Numbered from the stretch's first letter, positions 28,446 to 38,079 are shown. The stretch is DNA of 64,000 bases from Flavobacterium sp. (GCF_027531705.1 NZ_JAPZSP010000018.1:124001-188000), one strand, 5' to 3'. Notes: a model not told the origin generated them from the letters alone. Numbers and translations: made by a program.

Positions 28446-30050
28446 ATGCCAAACGACTGTATAACGTATCAAAATTCGGGCTATTTCACTCAATTAATTG
28501 TAGATTATTTGGAGGAAAAAGAATCGTTGCAACCACTTTACAATCGTTTTCCAAAAATTGAAAATTTTAAAAGTCAGATTGAAGAGAAAAATAGCAATTA
28601 CAATGACAACTTCAATGGCAATAACAAAAGAGAAATTTTAGTTGCTGAACTTGAAAAACAATATCAAAATTTTGAAGTTTCTGAAACAACTTTAAACAAT
28701 ATTAAACTTTTAAACAACTCTAAAACTTTCACAGTTACGACTGGACATCAACTGAATTTATTTACTGGCTATTTATATTTTATTTATAAAATTGTTTCAA
28801 CTATTAATCTTTGTAAACAATTAAAATCGGAATATCCAGAGTACAATTTTGTGCCGATTTATTGGATGGCAACCGAAGATCATGATTTTGACGAAATCAA
28901 TTATTTCAACTTTAAAGAAAAAAGAATTCGTTGGAATCGAGAAAGTTCTGGACCAGTTGGAAGATTATCTACTGATGGTTTGGATAAAGTTTTGGAAGTT
29001 TTTTCTAAAGAAATTGGAAATTCTTCAAATGCCAAAAAATTGAAAGAACTTTTTGAAAATGCTTATCTAAAAAACAATAATTTAGCAGATGCCACAAGAT
29101 TTTTAACCAACGAGTTATTCAAAAATGAAGGGTTAGTGATTTTGGATGGCGATTCAAAAGATTTGAAAAAATTGTTTATTCCTTATGCTAAAAAAGAGCT
29201 TTTGGAGCAAACTTCTTTTCAAAAAGTAACGGAAACTAATCAACTTCTAAAAGACTATTTTATTCAAGTAAATCCTCGTGAAATTAATTTATTTTACATT
29301 GAAGATAATTTGCGCGAACGAATAATTCTTGAAAATGGAATTTATAAAATTAACAATACAACTTTACAATTTTCTGAAAATGAAATTGTAGCCGAATTAG
29401 AAAAGAATCCTGAAAAATTTAGTCCAAATGTTATTTTGAGACCTTTATATGAAGAAGTTGTTTTGCCTAATCTTTGCTATATTGGTGGTGGCGGTGAACT
29501 AGCGTATTGGTTTGAATTGAAAGCTAATTTTGAAGCTAATAACGTAACTTTTCCAATGCTTTTACTTCGTAATTCTGTTTTACTTGCAACCGAAAAACAA
29601 GTTACAAAAGCTGATAAACTAGACTTAAAATGGAAAGATTTATTTACCAATCAAAAAGAGTTAGTCAACAACCAAACCAAGAAAAAAACAGCTTTTGAAA
29701 TTGATTTTTCTTCTCAAAAAGAGCAATTAAGCAAGCAATTTGAATATTTAAATCAATTGGCAACCCAAACCGACAAATCGTTTATTGGAGCAGTAAAAGC
29801 CCAAGAATCCAAACAATTAAAAGGATTAGAGAATCTTGAAAAAAGATTGCTAAAAGCCCAAAAAAGAAAACTTTCAGAAGAATTAAATAGAATTACTTCA
29901 CTTCAAAACGAATTATTTCCGAACCAAAGTTTGCAAGAAAGACAATTAAATTTTTCTGAATTTTATATCGAAATTGGGGATTTGTTTCTTGAGAAAATTA
30001 TAAAAGAATTGAAACCTTTAGATAATGAGTTTTCAATTATAGAATTATAA
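28446..30050 (+). CDS. bshC: Bacillithiol biosynthesis cysteine-adding enzyme BshC
   Basis: TGHQLNLFTGYLYFIYKI; VPIYWMATEDHDFDEINYF; YIGGGGELAYWFELK. Confidence 0.95.
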   Translation: MPNDCITYQNSGYFTQLIVDYLEEKESLQPLYNRFPKIENFKSQIEEKNSNYNDNFNGNNKREILVAELEKQYQNFEVSETTLNNIKLLNNSKTFTVTTGHQLNLFTGYLYFIYKIVSTINLCKQLKSEYPEYNFVPIYWMATEDHDFDEINYFNFKEKRIRWNRESSGPVGRLSTDGLDKVLEVFSKEIGNSSNAKKLKELFENAYLKNNNLADATRFLTNELFKNEGLVILDGDSKDLKKLFIPYAKKELLEQTSFQKVTETNQLLKDYFIQVNPREINLFYIEDNLRERIILENGIYKINNTTLQFSENEIVAELEKNPEKFSPNVILRPLYEEVVLPNLCYIGGGGELAYWFELKANFEANNVTFPMLLLRNSVLLATEKQVTKADKLDLKWKDLFTNQKELVNNQTKKKTAFEIDFSSQKEQLSKQFEYLNQLATQTDKSFIGAVKAQESKQLKGLENLEKRLLKAQKRKLSEELNRITSLQNELFPNQSLQERQLNFSEFYIEIGDLFLEKIIKELKPLDNEFSIIEL

Positions 30051-30113
30051 ATTTAGTAAAAAAGGAGTTTCTCTTATTTTGTTTACATAATTTTATTCGA
30101 CAAAACTACGTTT

Positions 30114-30167
30114 TTGATAATTTTATCAACACTATAACGTTTTCGCTATTTTTTTTAAGAAACGTTT
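30114..30167. promoter_or_regulatory. Two palindromes upstream of the SusF-like gene
   Basis: TTGATAA-TT-TTATCAA (30114-30129) and AAACGTTT (30160-30167). Confidence 0.4.
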
Positions 30168-30235
30168 TGATTGACTAACTCAAAATAACTTTAAATTAGC
30201 ATAAAATTAAATTTTTAATAAAAAATTAAACACTT

Positions 30236-31771
30236 ATGAAAACAAAATTACTTTTATTACTGGCAGTAGTTATGACTGCTTTTAGTGTAAATGCGCAAAC
30301 AATAGCTATTGTAGGCGAAGCTGCTGGCGGATGGCCTGGAGATCCTGGTAACCCTGGCCCAACAGATATACACCAAATGACATCAACGGATGGAATAAAC
30401 TGGACATATACTGGATTAGTTCTTACTAATGCTGGTGAAGTTAGTGGTTGTTCAGGTGCAAATTGCGGCGGAGTAAAATTTAGACAAGATAATGCTTGGG
30501 CTATTAATTGGGGGTCAGCTTCATTTCCATCGGGTACAGGAACACAGGGTGGCACAAATATTCAGTGCTTAGCTGGTACATACGATGTTACTTTTAATAG
30601 TGTCACTGGTGAATACAATTTTTCAGGAGGTGCACCAATTCCTGTTGTTAAATTAGTAGGAACAGCTGTAACTGGTGGAACTGTAACTATGAATGCACAA
30701 ACACTCACAACGTTTACACTACCTTTAACAACATTTTTAGATGGTACTGCTCAGTTTGAAGTTGATGGTGAACTTGCTGGAGGAACTGGATTCCCAACTG
30801 GTACTTTTGTTGATGCCACACAATTTATTCCTGTAGTCGCAGGTGCTTATACAAGTGTAACTGTAAACATTGAAACAGGTGAATACGTATTTACAGCTGC
30901 TCCGCTCTACCCACTTATAGGATTAATTGGTAGTGGAACAACTGGTAATGATGCTGGATGGGGACAAGATATTGATATGACAACTTCAAACGGAGTTAAT
31001 TATAAATTGAGTAATCAAGAATTATTTAGTGTAAATACAAGTAATGGTAATCCTGGTGGATTAAAATTTAGAGAAAATAATGAATGGACTAACTCATGGG
31101 GTGGAGTTTCATTTCCAAATGGTCCAATAGCAGGTGATAATAATGATATAATTGTAACTGCAGCTGGAACATACAATTCATATTTCAACTATACCACAAA
31201 AGCTTATAACTTTGTTAAAGTAGGTAGTATTTCTCTTGTAGGTGATGCTGTAGGCGGGTGGCCAGACTCTCCAGGAAATCCTGGTCCAGTCGATATTAAC
31301 ATGATGTCAACAACAGATGATGAAAATTATACTTTAACAAATCTTACTGTAGTTGCTGGCGGTTGTAAATTTAGACAAGATAATGATTGGAGCATTCCAT
31401 CGTTTGGAAGTGATCAATTCCCAGCTGGAACTGATACTAATAATGACATAATTATTGAAGCTGGTGAAGAAGGCACTTACGATGTTACTTTCAAAAAAAG
31501 CACTAAAGAGTATACCTTCACACCTTCATTAGCAACTACAAGCTTCGCTAAATCAAACTTCAAAGTTTACCCTAACCCATCTAATACTAATTGGAACTTT
31601 ACTTCTGCTAAAGATGTAATTATTTCTATTCAAGTAGTTGATATGTTAGGTAAAGTTGTAGCAACTTCAACTTCTACTACTGTTGATGCTTCTGCATTAA
31701 CAACTGGAGTTTACTTTGCAAAAGTGGCTACAGCTACTGCAACTGAAACTATTAAAGTGGTTAAAAACTAA
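30236..31771 (+). CDS. SusE/SusF-like carbohydrate-binding repeat protein with T9SS type A sorting domain
   Basis: Three related modules (VGEAAGGWPGDPGNPGPTDIHQM…; LIGSGTTGNDAGWGQDIDM…; VGDAVGGWPDSPGNPGPVDINMM…); C-terminal FKVYPNPSNTNWNF…. Confidence 0.85.
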   Translation: MKTKLLLLLAVVMTAFSVNAQTIAIVGEAAGGWPGDPGNPGPTDIHQMTSTDGINWTYTGLVLTNAGEVSGCSGANCGGVKFRQDNAWAINWGSASFPSGTGTQGGTNIQCLAGTYDVTFNSVTGEYNFSGGAPIPVVKLVGTAVTGGTVTMNAQTLTTFTLPLTTFLDGTAQFEVDGELAGGTGFPTGTFVDATQFIPVVAGAYTSVTVNIETGEYVFTAAPLYPLIGLIGSGTTGNDAGWGQDIDMTTSNGVNYKLSNQELFSVNTSNGNPGGLKFRENNEWTNSWGGVSFPNGPIAGDNNDIIVTAAGTYNSYFNYTTKAYNFVKVGSISLVGDAVGGWPDSPGNPGPVDINMMSTTDDENYTLTNLTVVAGGCKFRQDNDWSIPSFGSDQFPAGTDTNNDIIIEAGEEGTYDVTFKKSTKEYTFTPSLATTSFAKSNFKVYPNPSNTNWNFTSAKDVIISIQVVDMLGKVVATSTSTTVDASALTTGVYFAKVATATATETIKVVKN

Positions 31772-31794
31772 TACTTAGTAAACCTAATTATATA

Positions 31795-31830
31795 AAACTC
31801 CTGATAAATACTTTTATCGGGAGTTTTTTA
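31795..31830 (+). terminator. Terminator
   Basis: AAACTCCTGATAAA-TACT-TTTATCGGGAGTTTTTT. Confidence 0.85.
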
Positions 31831-31839
31831 TTAAACAAC

Positions 31840-31998
31840 AAACCTTTAAACTCCTAAACTTTTTCAAACTTTTAAACTTCTAAACTTACAAACTCTTAAA
31901 CCTTTAAACTCTTAAACCTTTAAACTTTTAAACTTTTAAACTCCTAAACTTTTTAAAACTTTTAAACTCTTAAACTTTTAAACTCCTAAACTTTTAAC
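31840..31998 (+). repeat. Long AAACTCTT/AAACTTTT microrepeat patch
   Basis: About 160 bp of degenerate 8-10 nt units up to the ndk promoter. Confidence 0.9.
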
Positions 31999-32006
31999 TA
32001 CTTTTG
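31999..32006 (+). promoter_or_regulatory. -7 promoter element TACTTTTG for ndk
   Basis: TAnnTTTG 29 nt upstream of ATG. Confidence 0.55.
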
Positions 32007-32034
32007 CATCCGAATTATAATACACAAACAAAAA

Positions 32035-32454
32035 ATGGCAACAAATAGAACATTTACAATGATTAAACCTGATGGTGTAGAAAACGGACACATCGGTGGA
32101 ATTTTAAATATGATTACTGAAGGTGGTTTCAGAATTGTAGCAATGAAATTAACACAATTAACAGTAGCGGATGCTCAAAAATTCTACGCAGTTCACGCTG
32201 CAAGACCATTCTTTGGCGAATTGGTTGAATTTATGACACGCGGACCAATTGTTGCTGCTATATTAGAAAAAGAAAATGCTGTAGAAGACTTCAGAACTTT
32301 AATTGGTTCAACAAATCCTGCTGATGCTGCCGAAGGTACAATCCGTAAAAAATACGCAACTTCTATTGGAGAAAATGCTGTTCACGGTTCAGATTCTGAT
32401 GAGAATGCTGCTATCGAAGGTGCTTTTCACTTTGCTGGTAGAGAACAGTTTTAG
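32035..32454 (+). CDS. ndk: Nucleoside-diphosphate kinase
   Basis: [43 protein letters not shown]. Confidence 0.97.
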   Translation: MATNRTFTMIKPDGVENGHIGGILNMITEGGFRIVAMKLTQLTVADAQKFYAVHAARPFFGELVEFMTRGPIVAAILEKENAVEDFRTLIGSTNPADAAEGTIRKKYATSIGENAVHGSDSDENAAIEGAFHFAGREQF

Positions 32455-32482
32455 TATTCAGTATTCAGTCGCAGTTGGCAGT
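32455..32482 (+). repeat. CAGT-type microrepeat patch after ndk
   Basis: TATTCAGTATTCAGTCGCAGTTGGCAG; same family as 18124-18202. Confidence 0.65.
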
Positions 32483-32506
32483 TATGTATATTGTGAATAA
32501 AATAAA

Positions 32507-32540
32507 AAATCCCGTCGCGTTATTATACAAGACGGGATTT
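32507..32540. terminator. Bidirectional terminator between ndk and DUF721 gene
   Basis: AAATCCCGTC…GACGGGATTT. Confidence 0.8.
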
Positions 32541-32552
32541 TTCATTTTAAAA

Positions 32553-32577
32553 AAACTTGAAACCTGAAACTTGAAAC
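32553..32577. repeat. TTGAAACC microrepeat patch
   Basis: ACTTGAAACCTGAAACTTGAAACA. Confidence 0.6.
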
Positions 32578-32584
32578 AAAAAAT

Positions 32585-32881
32585 TTATCTCAAAACAATT
32601 GATTTTACAACTTCTTTACCCATTTCTTCATTTATCATTTTAATTATTTTGTCTTTTCCGTAACTCAATTCTTCTCTCAAAACAGCTGAAGTTAATGACA
32701 CATAAAGAATAGTTCCTTTCAAAACAACTTCTTTTGTATAAGTGTTTACGCCATTTCCCATAAGGTTTTTCCAAGCTTGCTCAACGTCAATTTTATCCAT
32801 GCCCGATTCGAGCTTATTGACTTCAATAAACTGCTTTAAAACATCTGAAATTGAACCTTCGTTACTTAGTCTTTTTGCCAT
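32585..32881 (-). CDS. DUF721 domain-containing protein
   Basis: DQAWKNLMG-type motif (VEQAWKNLMGNGVNTYTKEVVLKGTILYVSLTSAVLREEL). Confidence 0.85.
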   Translation of the reverse strand: MAKRLSNEGSISDVLKQFIEVNKLESGMDKIDVEQAWKNLMGNGVNTYTKEVVLKGTILYVSLTSAVLREELSYGKDKIIKMINEEMGKEVVKSIVLR

Positions 32882-33300
32882 TATTTTAATGAAAAAGGTT
32901 TTGCTCTTTTATAATGATATTCTAATTCTTGCTTGTTTTTTACAACAAAAGTAGAATCTTTTATTTCAATAATTTCTTCTTTCCACTTTGCTAAATCTGT
33001 TTCATAATTGATAACAAAAGTAGAACCTTCAGATGAAATCGAAATTTTTTCTTTAATGTCATTAGTCAGATAAGTTCCATCTAACTGAGGCATTACTTTT
33101 TGGCGAAAGCCTTTATTTTCTTTAATTTCAAAAAAATCGATTGTTTCATTAACCTTGTAATCTTTCTTGATTCCATCAGCAAGAACAACATTTTCAATTT
33201 CCCAATAACCATTTATTTTAGCGATGTCTTTTTCGCTAATTGCCTGTTTACAAGAAACAAACATACTGCCTATAATCAGAAGTGATGCAATTTTTTTCAT
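32881..33300 (-). CDS. Lipoprotein, lipocalin-like
   Basis: MKKIASLLIIGSMFVSCK lipobox; start trimmed from ORF-track 33384. Confidence 0.7.
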   Translation of the reverse strand: MKKIASLLIIGSMFVSCKQAISEKDIAKINGYWEIENVVLADGIKKDYKVNETIDFFEIKENKGFRQKVMPQLDGTYLTNDIKEKISISSEGSTFVINYETDLAKWKEEIIEIKDSTFVVKNKQELEYHYKRAKPFSLK

Positions 33301-33404
33301 AATCAAAATAAAACTGAAATTTACAATATAAATTTGAAGAATAAAACTATTTTTGATTAAACCTTTTTGGTTTTTAAAAGTCAAAATAGAAAACCCAATC
33401 TACT

Positions 33405-34472
33405 ATGAAAAAGATACTTATTTTATTTTTGATGTCAAATTTCTTTCTTTCTTGCGCTTCCTCATCTGATGAAACGCCAAATGTTCCAGAGCAAATGTAT
33501 TTCCCACCATTAACTGGAGATACTTGGGAAACAAAATCAATAGCTGACTTAGGTTGGAATCAAGCTGCTGTTCAACCTTTACTAGATTATTTAGAATTGA
33601 AGCATTCCAAATCGTTCATAGTTTTAGTAAATGGACGAATTGTATTAGAAAATTATTTTAATGGTCATGATGCAACAAAAATATGGTATTGGGCAAGTGC
33701 TGGAAAAACGTTAACATCCACAGTAACCGGAATTGCGCAACAAGAAGGTCTTCTAAATATAAATAATAAAGTTTCGGATTATTTAGGAACGGGTTGGACA
33801 AGTGCACCAATTGCAAAAGAAAATCTGATTACTTGCAAAAATTTGTTATCCATGAATTCTGGATTGAATGATGCTTTGGGTGATGATGTTTCTCCTGCCA
33901 ATCTTCAATATGTGGCTGATGCAGGTCAGCGTTGGGCTTATCATAATGTATATGTAAAGCTTCAAGATGTCGTTGCGCAAGCTAGTGGACAAACATGGAC
34001 AAATTATTTCAACACCAAATTAAGAGATAAAATAGGAATGACTGGAGGAGCTTGGATACAACAAGATGGATTGAGCGTCTACACAAGCAACTCGAAAAGC
34101 ATGGCTCGCTTTGGATTATTGGCTCTAAACAAAGGAACATGGAACGGAACTACCGTTTTGAATGAAACTTATTTTAACGATGCTACCAATACTTCGCAAA
34201 CTATAAATCAGGCTTATGGCTATTTATGGTGGTTGAATGGAAAAACATCTTATCATTTACCACAAACTCAATTTCAATTCCCAAACATGCTAATTCCAAG
34301 TGCTCCAAGTGACATGTATTGTGCGCTAGGTAAAAATGATCAAAAAATATATGTAATTCCAAGTAAAAAAATGGTAGTCATCAGGATGGGTGAAGTTGCA
34401 GATGGCGTAAACTTTGCGCTATCAGATTTTGATGAAGTATTATGGCAAAAAATAAGTGCGTTATATCAGTAA
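33405..34472 (+). CDS. Serine hydrolase, class C beta-lactamase-like lipoprotein
   Basis: Lipobox FLSCA; SAGKTLTS (SxxK); WAYHNVYVKLQDV. Confidence 0.9.
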   Translation: MKKILILFLMSNFFLSCASSSDETPNVPEQMYFPPLTGDTWETKSIADLGWNQAAVQPLLDYLELKHSKSFIVLVNGRIVLENYFNGHDATKIWYWASAGKTLTSTVTGIAQQEGLLNINNKVSDYLGTGWTSAPIAKENLITCKNLLSMNSGLNDALGDDVSPANLQYVADAGQRWAYHNVYVKLQDVVAQASGQTWTNYFNTKLRDKIGMTGGAWIQQDGLSVYTSNSKSMARFGLLALNKGTWNGTTVLNETYFNDATNTSQTINQAYGYLWWLNGKTSYHLPQTQFQFPNMLIPSAPSDMYCALGKNDQKIYVIPSKKMVVIRMGEVADGVNFALSDFDEVLWQKISALYQ

Positions 34473-34482
34473 CGCACTTATT
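34451..34482. terminator. Hairpin overlapping the serine-hydrolase stop codon
   Basis: AATAAGTGCGTTA-TATCAG-TAACGCACTTATT, 13-bp perfect stem, TAA stop is the first three bases of the right arm. Confidence 0.8.
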
Positions 34483-34505
34483 AAATATTCTATTTTTTTT
34501 AAATT

Positions 34506-35486
34506 TTATTTAAAGAAAGAATCTACAAATTCATATTTGTTAAATACTTGTAAATCGTCAATTCCTTCACCAACACCAATATATTTTACTGGAATCTGAA
34601 ATTGATCAGAAATACCTATTACAACGCCACCTTTTGCAGTTCCGTCTAATTTGGTTACTGCTAAACAAGTAACTTCGGTTGCGGCTGTAAATTGTTTTGC
34701 TTGTTCAAAAGCATTTTGCCCTGTTGAACCATCTAAAACTAATAATACATCGTGTGGAGCTTCGGGAGTAACTTTTTGCATTACTCGTTTTACTTTAGTT
34801 AATTCGGCCATCAAACCAACTTTGTTGTGCAAACGACCAGCTGTATCAATAATTACAATATCAGCTTCTTGAGAAACGGCACTTTGAATGGTGTCGAAAG
34901 CAACTGATGCTGGATCGCTTCCCATTTGTTGACGAACAATTGGAACACCTACTCTATCAGCCCAAATTTGTAATTGATCGATTGCTGCTGCTCTAAAAGT
35001 ATCGGCAGCACCAAGAACAACTTTGTAACCTTGCTTTTTGAATTGACTTGCCAATTTACCTATTGTAGTTGTTTTTCCAACACCATTAACACCAACCACC
35101 ATTATTACATAAGGTTTTGTATTAATAGGAATTACAAACTCAGATTCTTCACCAGTATTAGTTTCAGAAAGCAAACCTGCAATTTCTTCACGTAGAATTT
35201 TATTAAGCTCATCCGTTCCAAGATATTTATCTTCGGCTACTCTTTTTTCAATTCTTTTTATGATTTTTAAAGTAGTATCAACACCAACATCTGAAGCTAC
35301 AAGGATTTCTTCAAGATTATCTAAAACCTCATCATCAACTTTTGATTTTCCAGCAACTGCTTTAGTAAGCTTAGAAAAAAAACTTGTTTTAGATTTTTCC
35401 AAACCTTTGTCTAAGGTCTGTTTGTCCTGCTCGTTTAGAACAGGTTCTTTCTTATCGGAAGAGAATAATTTTTTAAAAAAACTCAT
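34506..35486 (-). CDS. ftsY: Signal recognition particle receptor FtsY
   Basis: GVNGVGKTTTIGKLA; DTFRAAAIDQLQIWADR; DTAGRLHNKVGLM; TKLDGTAKGG. Confidence 0.97.
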   Translation of the reverse strand: MSFFKKLFSSDKKEPVLNEQDKQTLDKGLEKSKTSFFSKLTKAVAGKSKVDDEVLDNLEEILVASDVGVDTTLKIIKRIEKRVAEDKYLGTDELNKILREEIAGLLSETNTGEESEFVIPINTKPYVIMVVGVNGVGKTTTIGKLASQFKKQGYKVVLGAADTFRAAAIDQLQIWADRVGVPIVRQQMGSDPASVAFDTIQSAVSQEADIVIIDTAGRLHNKVGLMAELTKVKRVMQKVTPEAPHDVLLVLDGSTGQNAFEQAKQFTAATEVTCLAVTKLDGTAKGGVVIGISDQFQIPVKYIGVGEGIDDLQVFNKYEFVDSFFK

Positions 35487-35565
35487 TTCAATTTGGGAAT
35501 TAGCAATTAAACAATAGATTTATTTTCTATTACTTAATAAAATGATGCACAAATATAAAAATAAA

Positions 35566-35595
35566 AAAAGCTACTTGCGAATGAAAGTAGCTTTT
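35566..35595 (-). terminator. Terminator of the rpmB-rpmG-DUF4295 operon
   Basis: AAAAGCTACTT-N8-AAGTAGCTTTT. Confidence 0.8.
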
Positions 35596-35615
35596 CTATA
35601 TAAAGTTTGCGTTAA

Positions 35616-35768
35616 TTATTTCTTTTTCAAGAATTCATCAACTTCTTCTGGAGTCATAATGCTTTCAACGAAAGTATATGCACCTGTTTTTGGAGATTTC
35701 ACCATTTTGATGGCTTTTGATAATCTCTTAGAAGATGTTTGTAACGATGCTACGGTTTTCTTTGCCAT
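35616..35768 (-). CDS. DUF4295 family small basic protein (50 aa), possible ribosomal protein
   Basis: MAKKTVASLQTSSKRLSKAIKMVKSPKTGAYTFVESIMTPEEVDEFLKKK read directly from sequence; absent from supplied ORF track; adjacent to rpmG/rpmB. Confidence 0.93.
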   Translation of the reverse strand: MAKKTVASLQTSSKRLSKAIKMVKSPKTGAYTFVESIMTPEEVDEFLKKK

Positions 35769-35776
35769 GACTTATA

Positions 35777-35959
35777 TTATTTAATTTCTTTATGAACTGT
35801 AACACGTTTCAAGATAGGATTAAATTTTTTAATCTCTAATCTATCTGGAGTGTTTTTTTTGTTTTTAGTTGTAATGTATCTAGAAGTTCCGGCAACACCA
35901 GTTGCTTTATGCTCTGTACACTCTAAAATTACCTGAATTCTATTACCTTTCTTTGCCAT
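35777..35959 (-). CDS. rpmG: 50S ribosomal protein L33
   Basis: [48 protein letters not shown]. Confidence 0.97.
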   Translation of the reverse strand: MAKKGNRIQVILECTEHKATGVAGTSRYITTKNKKNTPDRLEIKKFNPILKRVTVHKEIK

Positions 35960-35987
35960 TTTGCTATCTATTTATTTTTGGAAAAGA

Positions 35988-36224
35988 TTATTTAATAAAT
36001 CCTTCTGCTTGTGCTTTTTTCAAAACTGCAGAAATTCCATTTTTATTAATTGTTTTTATTGTAGATGCAGCTACTCTAAGAGTAATCCATCTATCTTCTT
36101 CAGGAAGATAAAAACGTTTTTTAAGTAAGTTTACAGAAAACTTTCTTTTAGTTTTATTCATCGCGTGAGAAACATTGTTTCCCGTCATCGCTCTTTTACC
36201 AGTAAGGTCACAAACTCTTGACAT
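35988..36224 (-). CDS. rpmB: 50S ribosomal protein L28
   Basis: MSRVCDLTGKRAMTGNNVSHAMNKTKRKF. Confidence 0.97.
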   Translation of the reverse strand: MSRVCDLTGKRAMTGNNVSHAMNKTKRKFSVNLLKKRFYLPEEDRWITLRVAASTIKTINKNGISAVLKKAQAEGFIK

Positions 36225-36296
36225 TATGCTTATCTTTTATCGTTATTCAAATCGAGGGTGCAAAGAAAAGAAAAATAAACCTATTACGCAAAAAAA

Positions 36297-37550
36297 TTAT
36301 ACTACATTTTTTAAAATTTCTTTTTGAAGCATTTCTAAACTTTTATTTACTGCTCTGAGTATCACTTTTTCTCGAGGTTCACCAAAGTTAAATTCTTCTA
36401 CAACAATTGTTTGCGGTGTTGCCAAAGCAATAAATACAGTTCCAACAGTTGCGTCAGAATCGCCTTTTGATGGTCCGGCATTTCCTGTTGTAGCAATTGC
36501 AAAATCGGTTTTGAACATTTTTTGTGCTTGCAAAGCCATTTTTTCGGCTACTTGAGCGCTAACAACTGAATGTTTTTCAATCAGTTCGTGCGGAATTCCC
36601 AAAACAGCTTCTTTGGCTTCCGTTGCATAAGAAACTACGCTTCCTTTGAAGTAACTTGATGAACCTGCAACTGATGTTAACAAGGATGCAATTGAACCAC
36701 CTGTGCAACTTTCGGCTGTTGCAATTGTTAACTTTTTTTGTGCTAAAAGTTTTCCTATTACTACTTCGATTGTTTCGCTATCGTCGAATCCTACTATGAT
36801 ATCGCCAATTATTTTGGTTAGCGAATTTACATTTTCTTCGATTGCTTTTTCTAATATTTCTTTATCTGTTCCTCTTGCAGAAAGTCGTAAACGTACTCTT
36901 CCAGGCGCTGGCAGATAAGCAAGTTTAATAAATTCGGGCAGATTATTTTCCCAATCTTCTATTCTTTCGGCAACTAGACTTTCTCCTTGTCCGTATGTTA
37001 AAATAGTTTTGTGGATAATATAAGGACGATTGTACTCTCGAACCACTTTGGGAATTATTTCGTTTTCAACCAAATATTTCATTTCATAAGGAACACCAGG
37101 CAATGAAATAAAAACGGTGTTTTCTTTTTTCATCCACATTCCTGGAGCCGTTCCCACTTTGTTGAATAATACGTGGCATTTTGTTGGAACTAATGCTTGA
37201 TCACGATTCATTTGGGTAATTGGTCGCTTGAAAATACTTTCTATTAATTGGGTAACGTGCGCCAAAACTTCTTTGTTTTCGACTAATGTATCTTCAAAAT
37301 AGTCGCAAAAGGTTTTTTTGGTGATATCGTCTTTTGTTGGTCCGAGTCCGCCAGTTATGATTACTAAATCGACTTGGTTTTGGAGTTTGGAAAACGTATC
37401 AAGTATATGTTGTTTGTTATCGGAAATGGAAATCATTTCGTGAATATCGACACCTATTTTATCGAGTGATTTGGCTATAAATCCGGAGTTGGTATCGACG
37501 ATTTGACCTATAAGAATTTCGTCGCCAATGGTTACAATAGTGGCTTTCAT
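36297..37550 (-). CDS. cinA: CinA family protein (competence/damage-inducible / nicotinamide-nucleotide amidohydrolase)
   Basis: [56 protein letters not shown]. Confidence 0.95.
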   Translation of the reverse strand: MKATIVTIGDEILIGQIVDTNSGFIAKSLDKIGVDIHEMISISDNKQHILDTFSKLQNQVDLVIITGGLGPTKDDITKKTFCDYFEDTLVENKEVLAHVTQLIESIFKRPITQMNRDQALVPTKCHVLFNKVGTAPGMWMKKENTVFISLPGVPYEMKYLVENEIIPKVVREYNRPYIIHKTILTYGQGESLVAERIEDWENNLPEFIKLAYLPAPGRVRLRLSARGTDKEILEKAIEENVNSLTKIIGDIIVGFDDSETIEVVIGKLLAQKKLTIATAESCTGGSIASLLTSVAGSSSYFKGSVVSYATEAKEAVLGIPHELIEKHSVVSAQVAEKMALQAQKMFKTDFAIATTGNAGPSKGDSDATVGTVFIALATPQTIVVEEFNFGEPREKVILRAVNKSLEMLQKEILKNVV

Positions 37551-37604
37551 TAAGTATAAATATTTGTTTTACAAAGGTAACAAAAGAAAAAATGGAAACC
37601 TATC

Positions 37605-37732
37605 TAGCCCCGATTGCAGTGGAAATCCTTTTTTAAACCTGACAGGTTTTAGAAACCTGTCAGGTTTAAAAAAGATTGGAACGTAAAGCGGGAATTACCA
37701 TTACTGATAAATCCCGAACCATTCGCTCCTAA
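37605..37732. repeat. Dispersed hairpin-cored repeat, copy 2
   Basis: TAGCCCCGATTGCAGTGGAAATCC…perfect 22-bp stem 37628-37649/37653-37674…GATTGGAACGTAAAGCGGGAAT…CGCTCCTAA. Confidence 0.85.
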
Positions 37733-37734
37733 TT

Positions 37735-38079
37735 TTACATATCGAAATCTTTTTTGATTTCTTTGACAGCGTTTACAATTTGATTTTCGATACTTTCGAA
37801 AGTAGCGTTGATTTCGCTTCTTTTTCCTTCAGCTCTTGTCCATGCTTCGACCTGAAGAATTTCTTCGTACGCAACGTTCATTCCCAACAAATCGAGAGAA
37901 GGTTTGATTTTATGTGCATAAGCGTACGCTTGTTTGTAATCTTTTTCTTTTATTCCAGATTTGATAAGTGTTAAATCTTCGGGAACTTCGGTTACGAAAA
38001 GTTCTAAAATGGAGTTTACAAATTCAGGATCATTGTCTGAAAGCGCGTAAACTTTGGCTAAGTTGTAGTTTAGGGCCAT
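37735..38079 (-). CDS. Hpt (histidine phosphotransfer) domain protein
   Basis: AYAYAHKIKPSLDLLGM phosphotransfer motif. Confidence 0.85.
   Translation of the reverse strand: MALNYNLAKVYALSDNDPEFVNSILELFVTEVPEDLTLIKSGIKEKDYKQAYAYAHKIKPSLDLLGMNVAYEEILQVEAWTRAEGKRSEINATFESIENQIVNAVKEIKKDFDM

Noticed and set aside
30226-30555. 109-aa Pro-rich minus-strand ORF
   Set aside because: Antisense to the SusF-like gene
31840-31998. Repetitive tract resembling a CRISPR array
   Set aside because: Units are 8-10 nt, degenerate and contiguous; no 24-40 nt repeat with unique spacers and no cas genes
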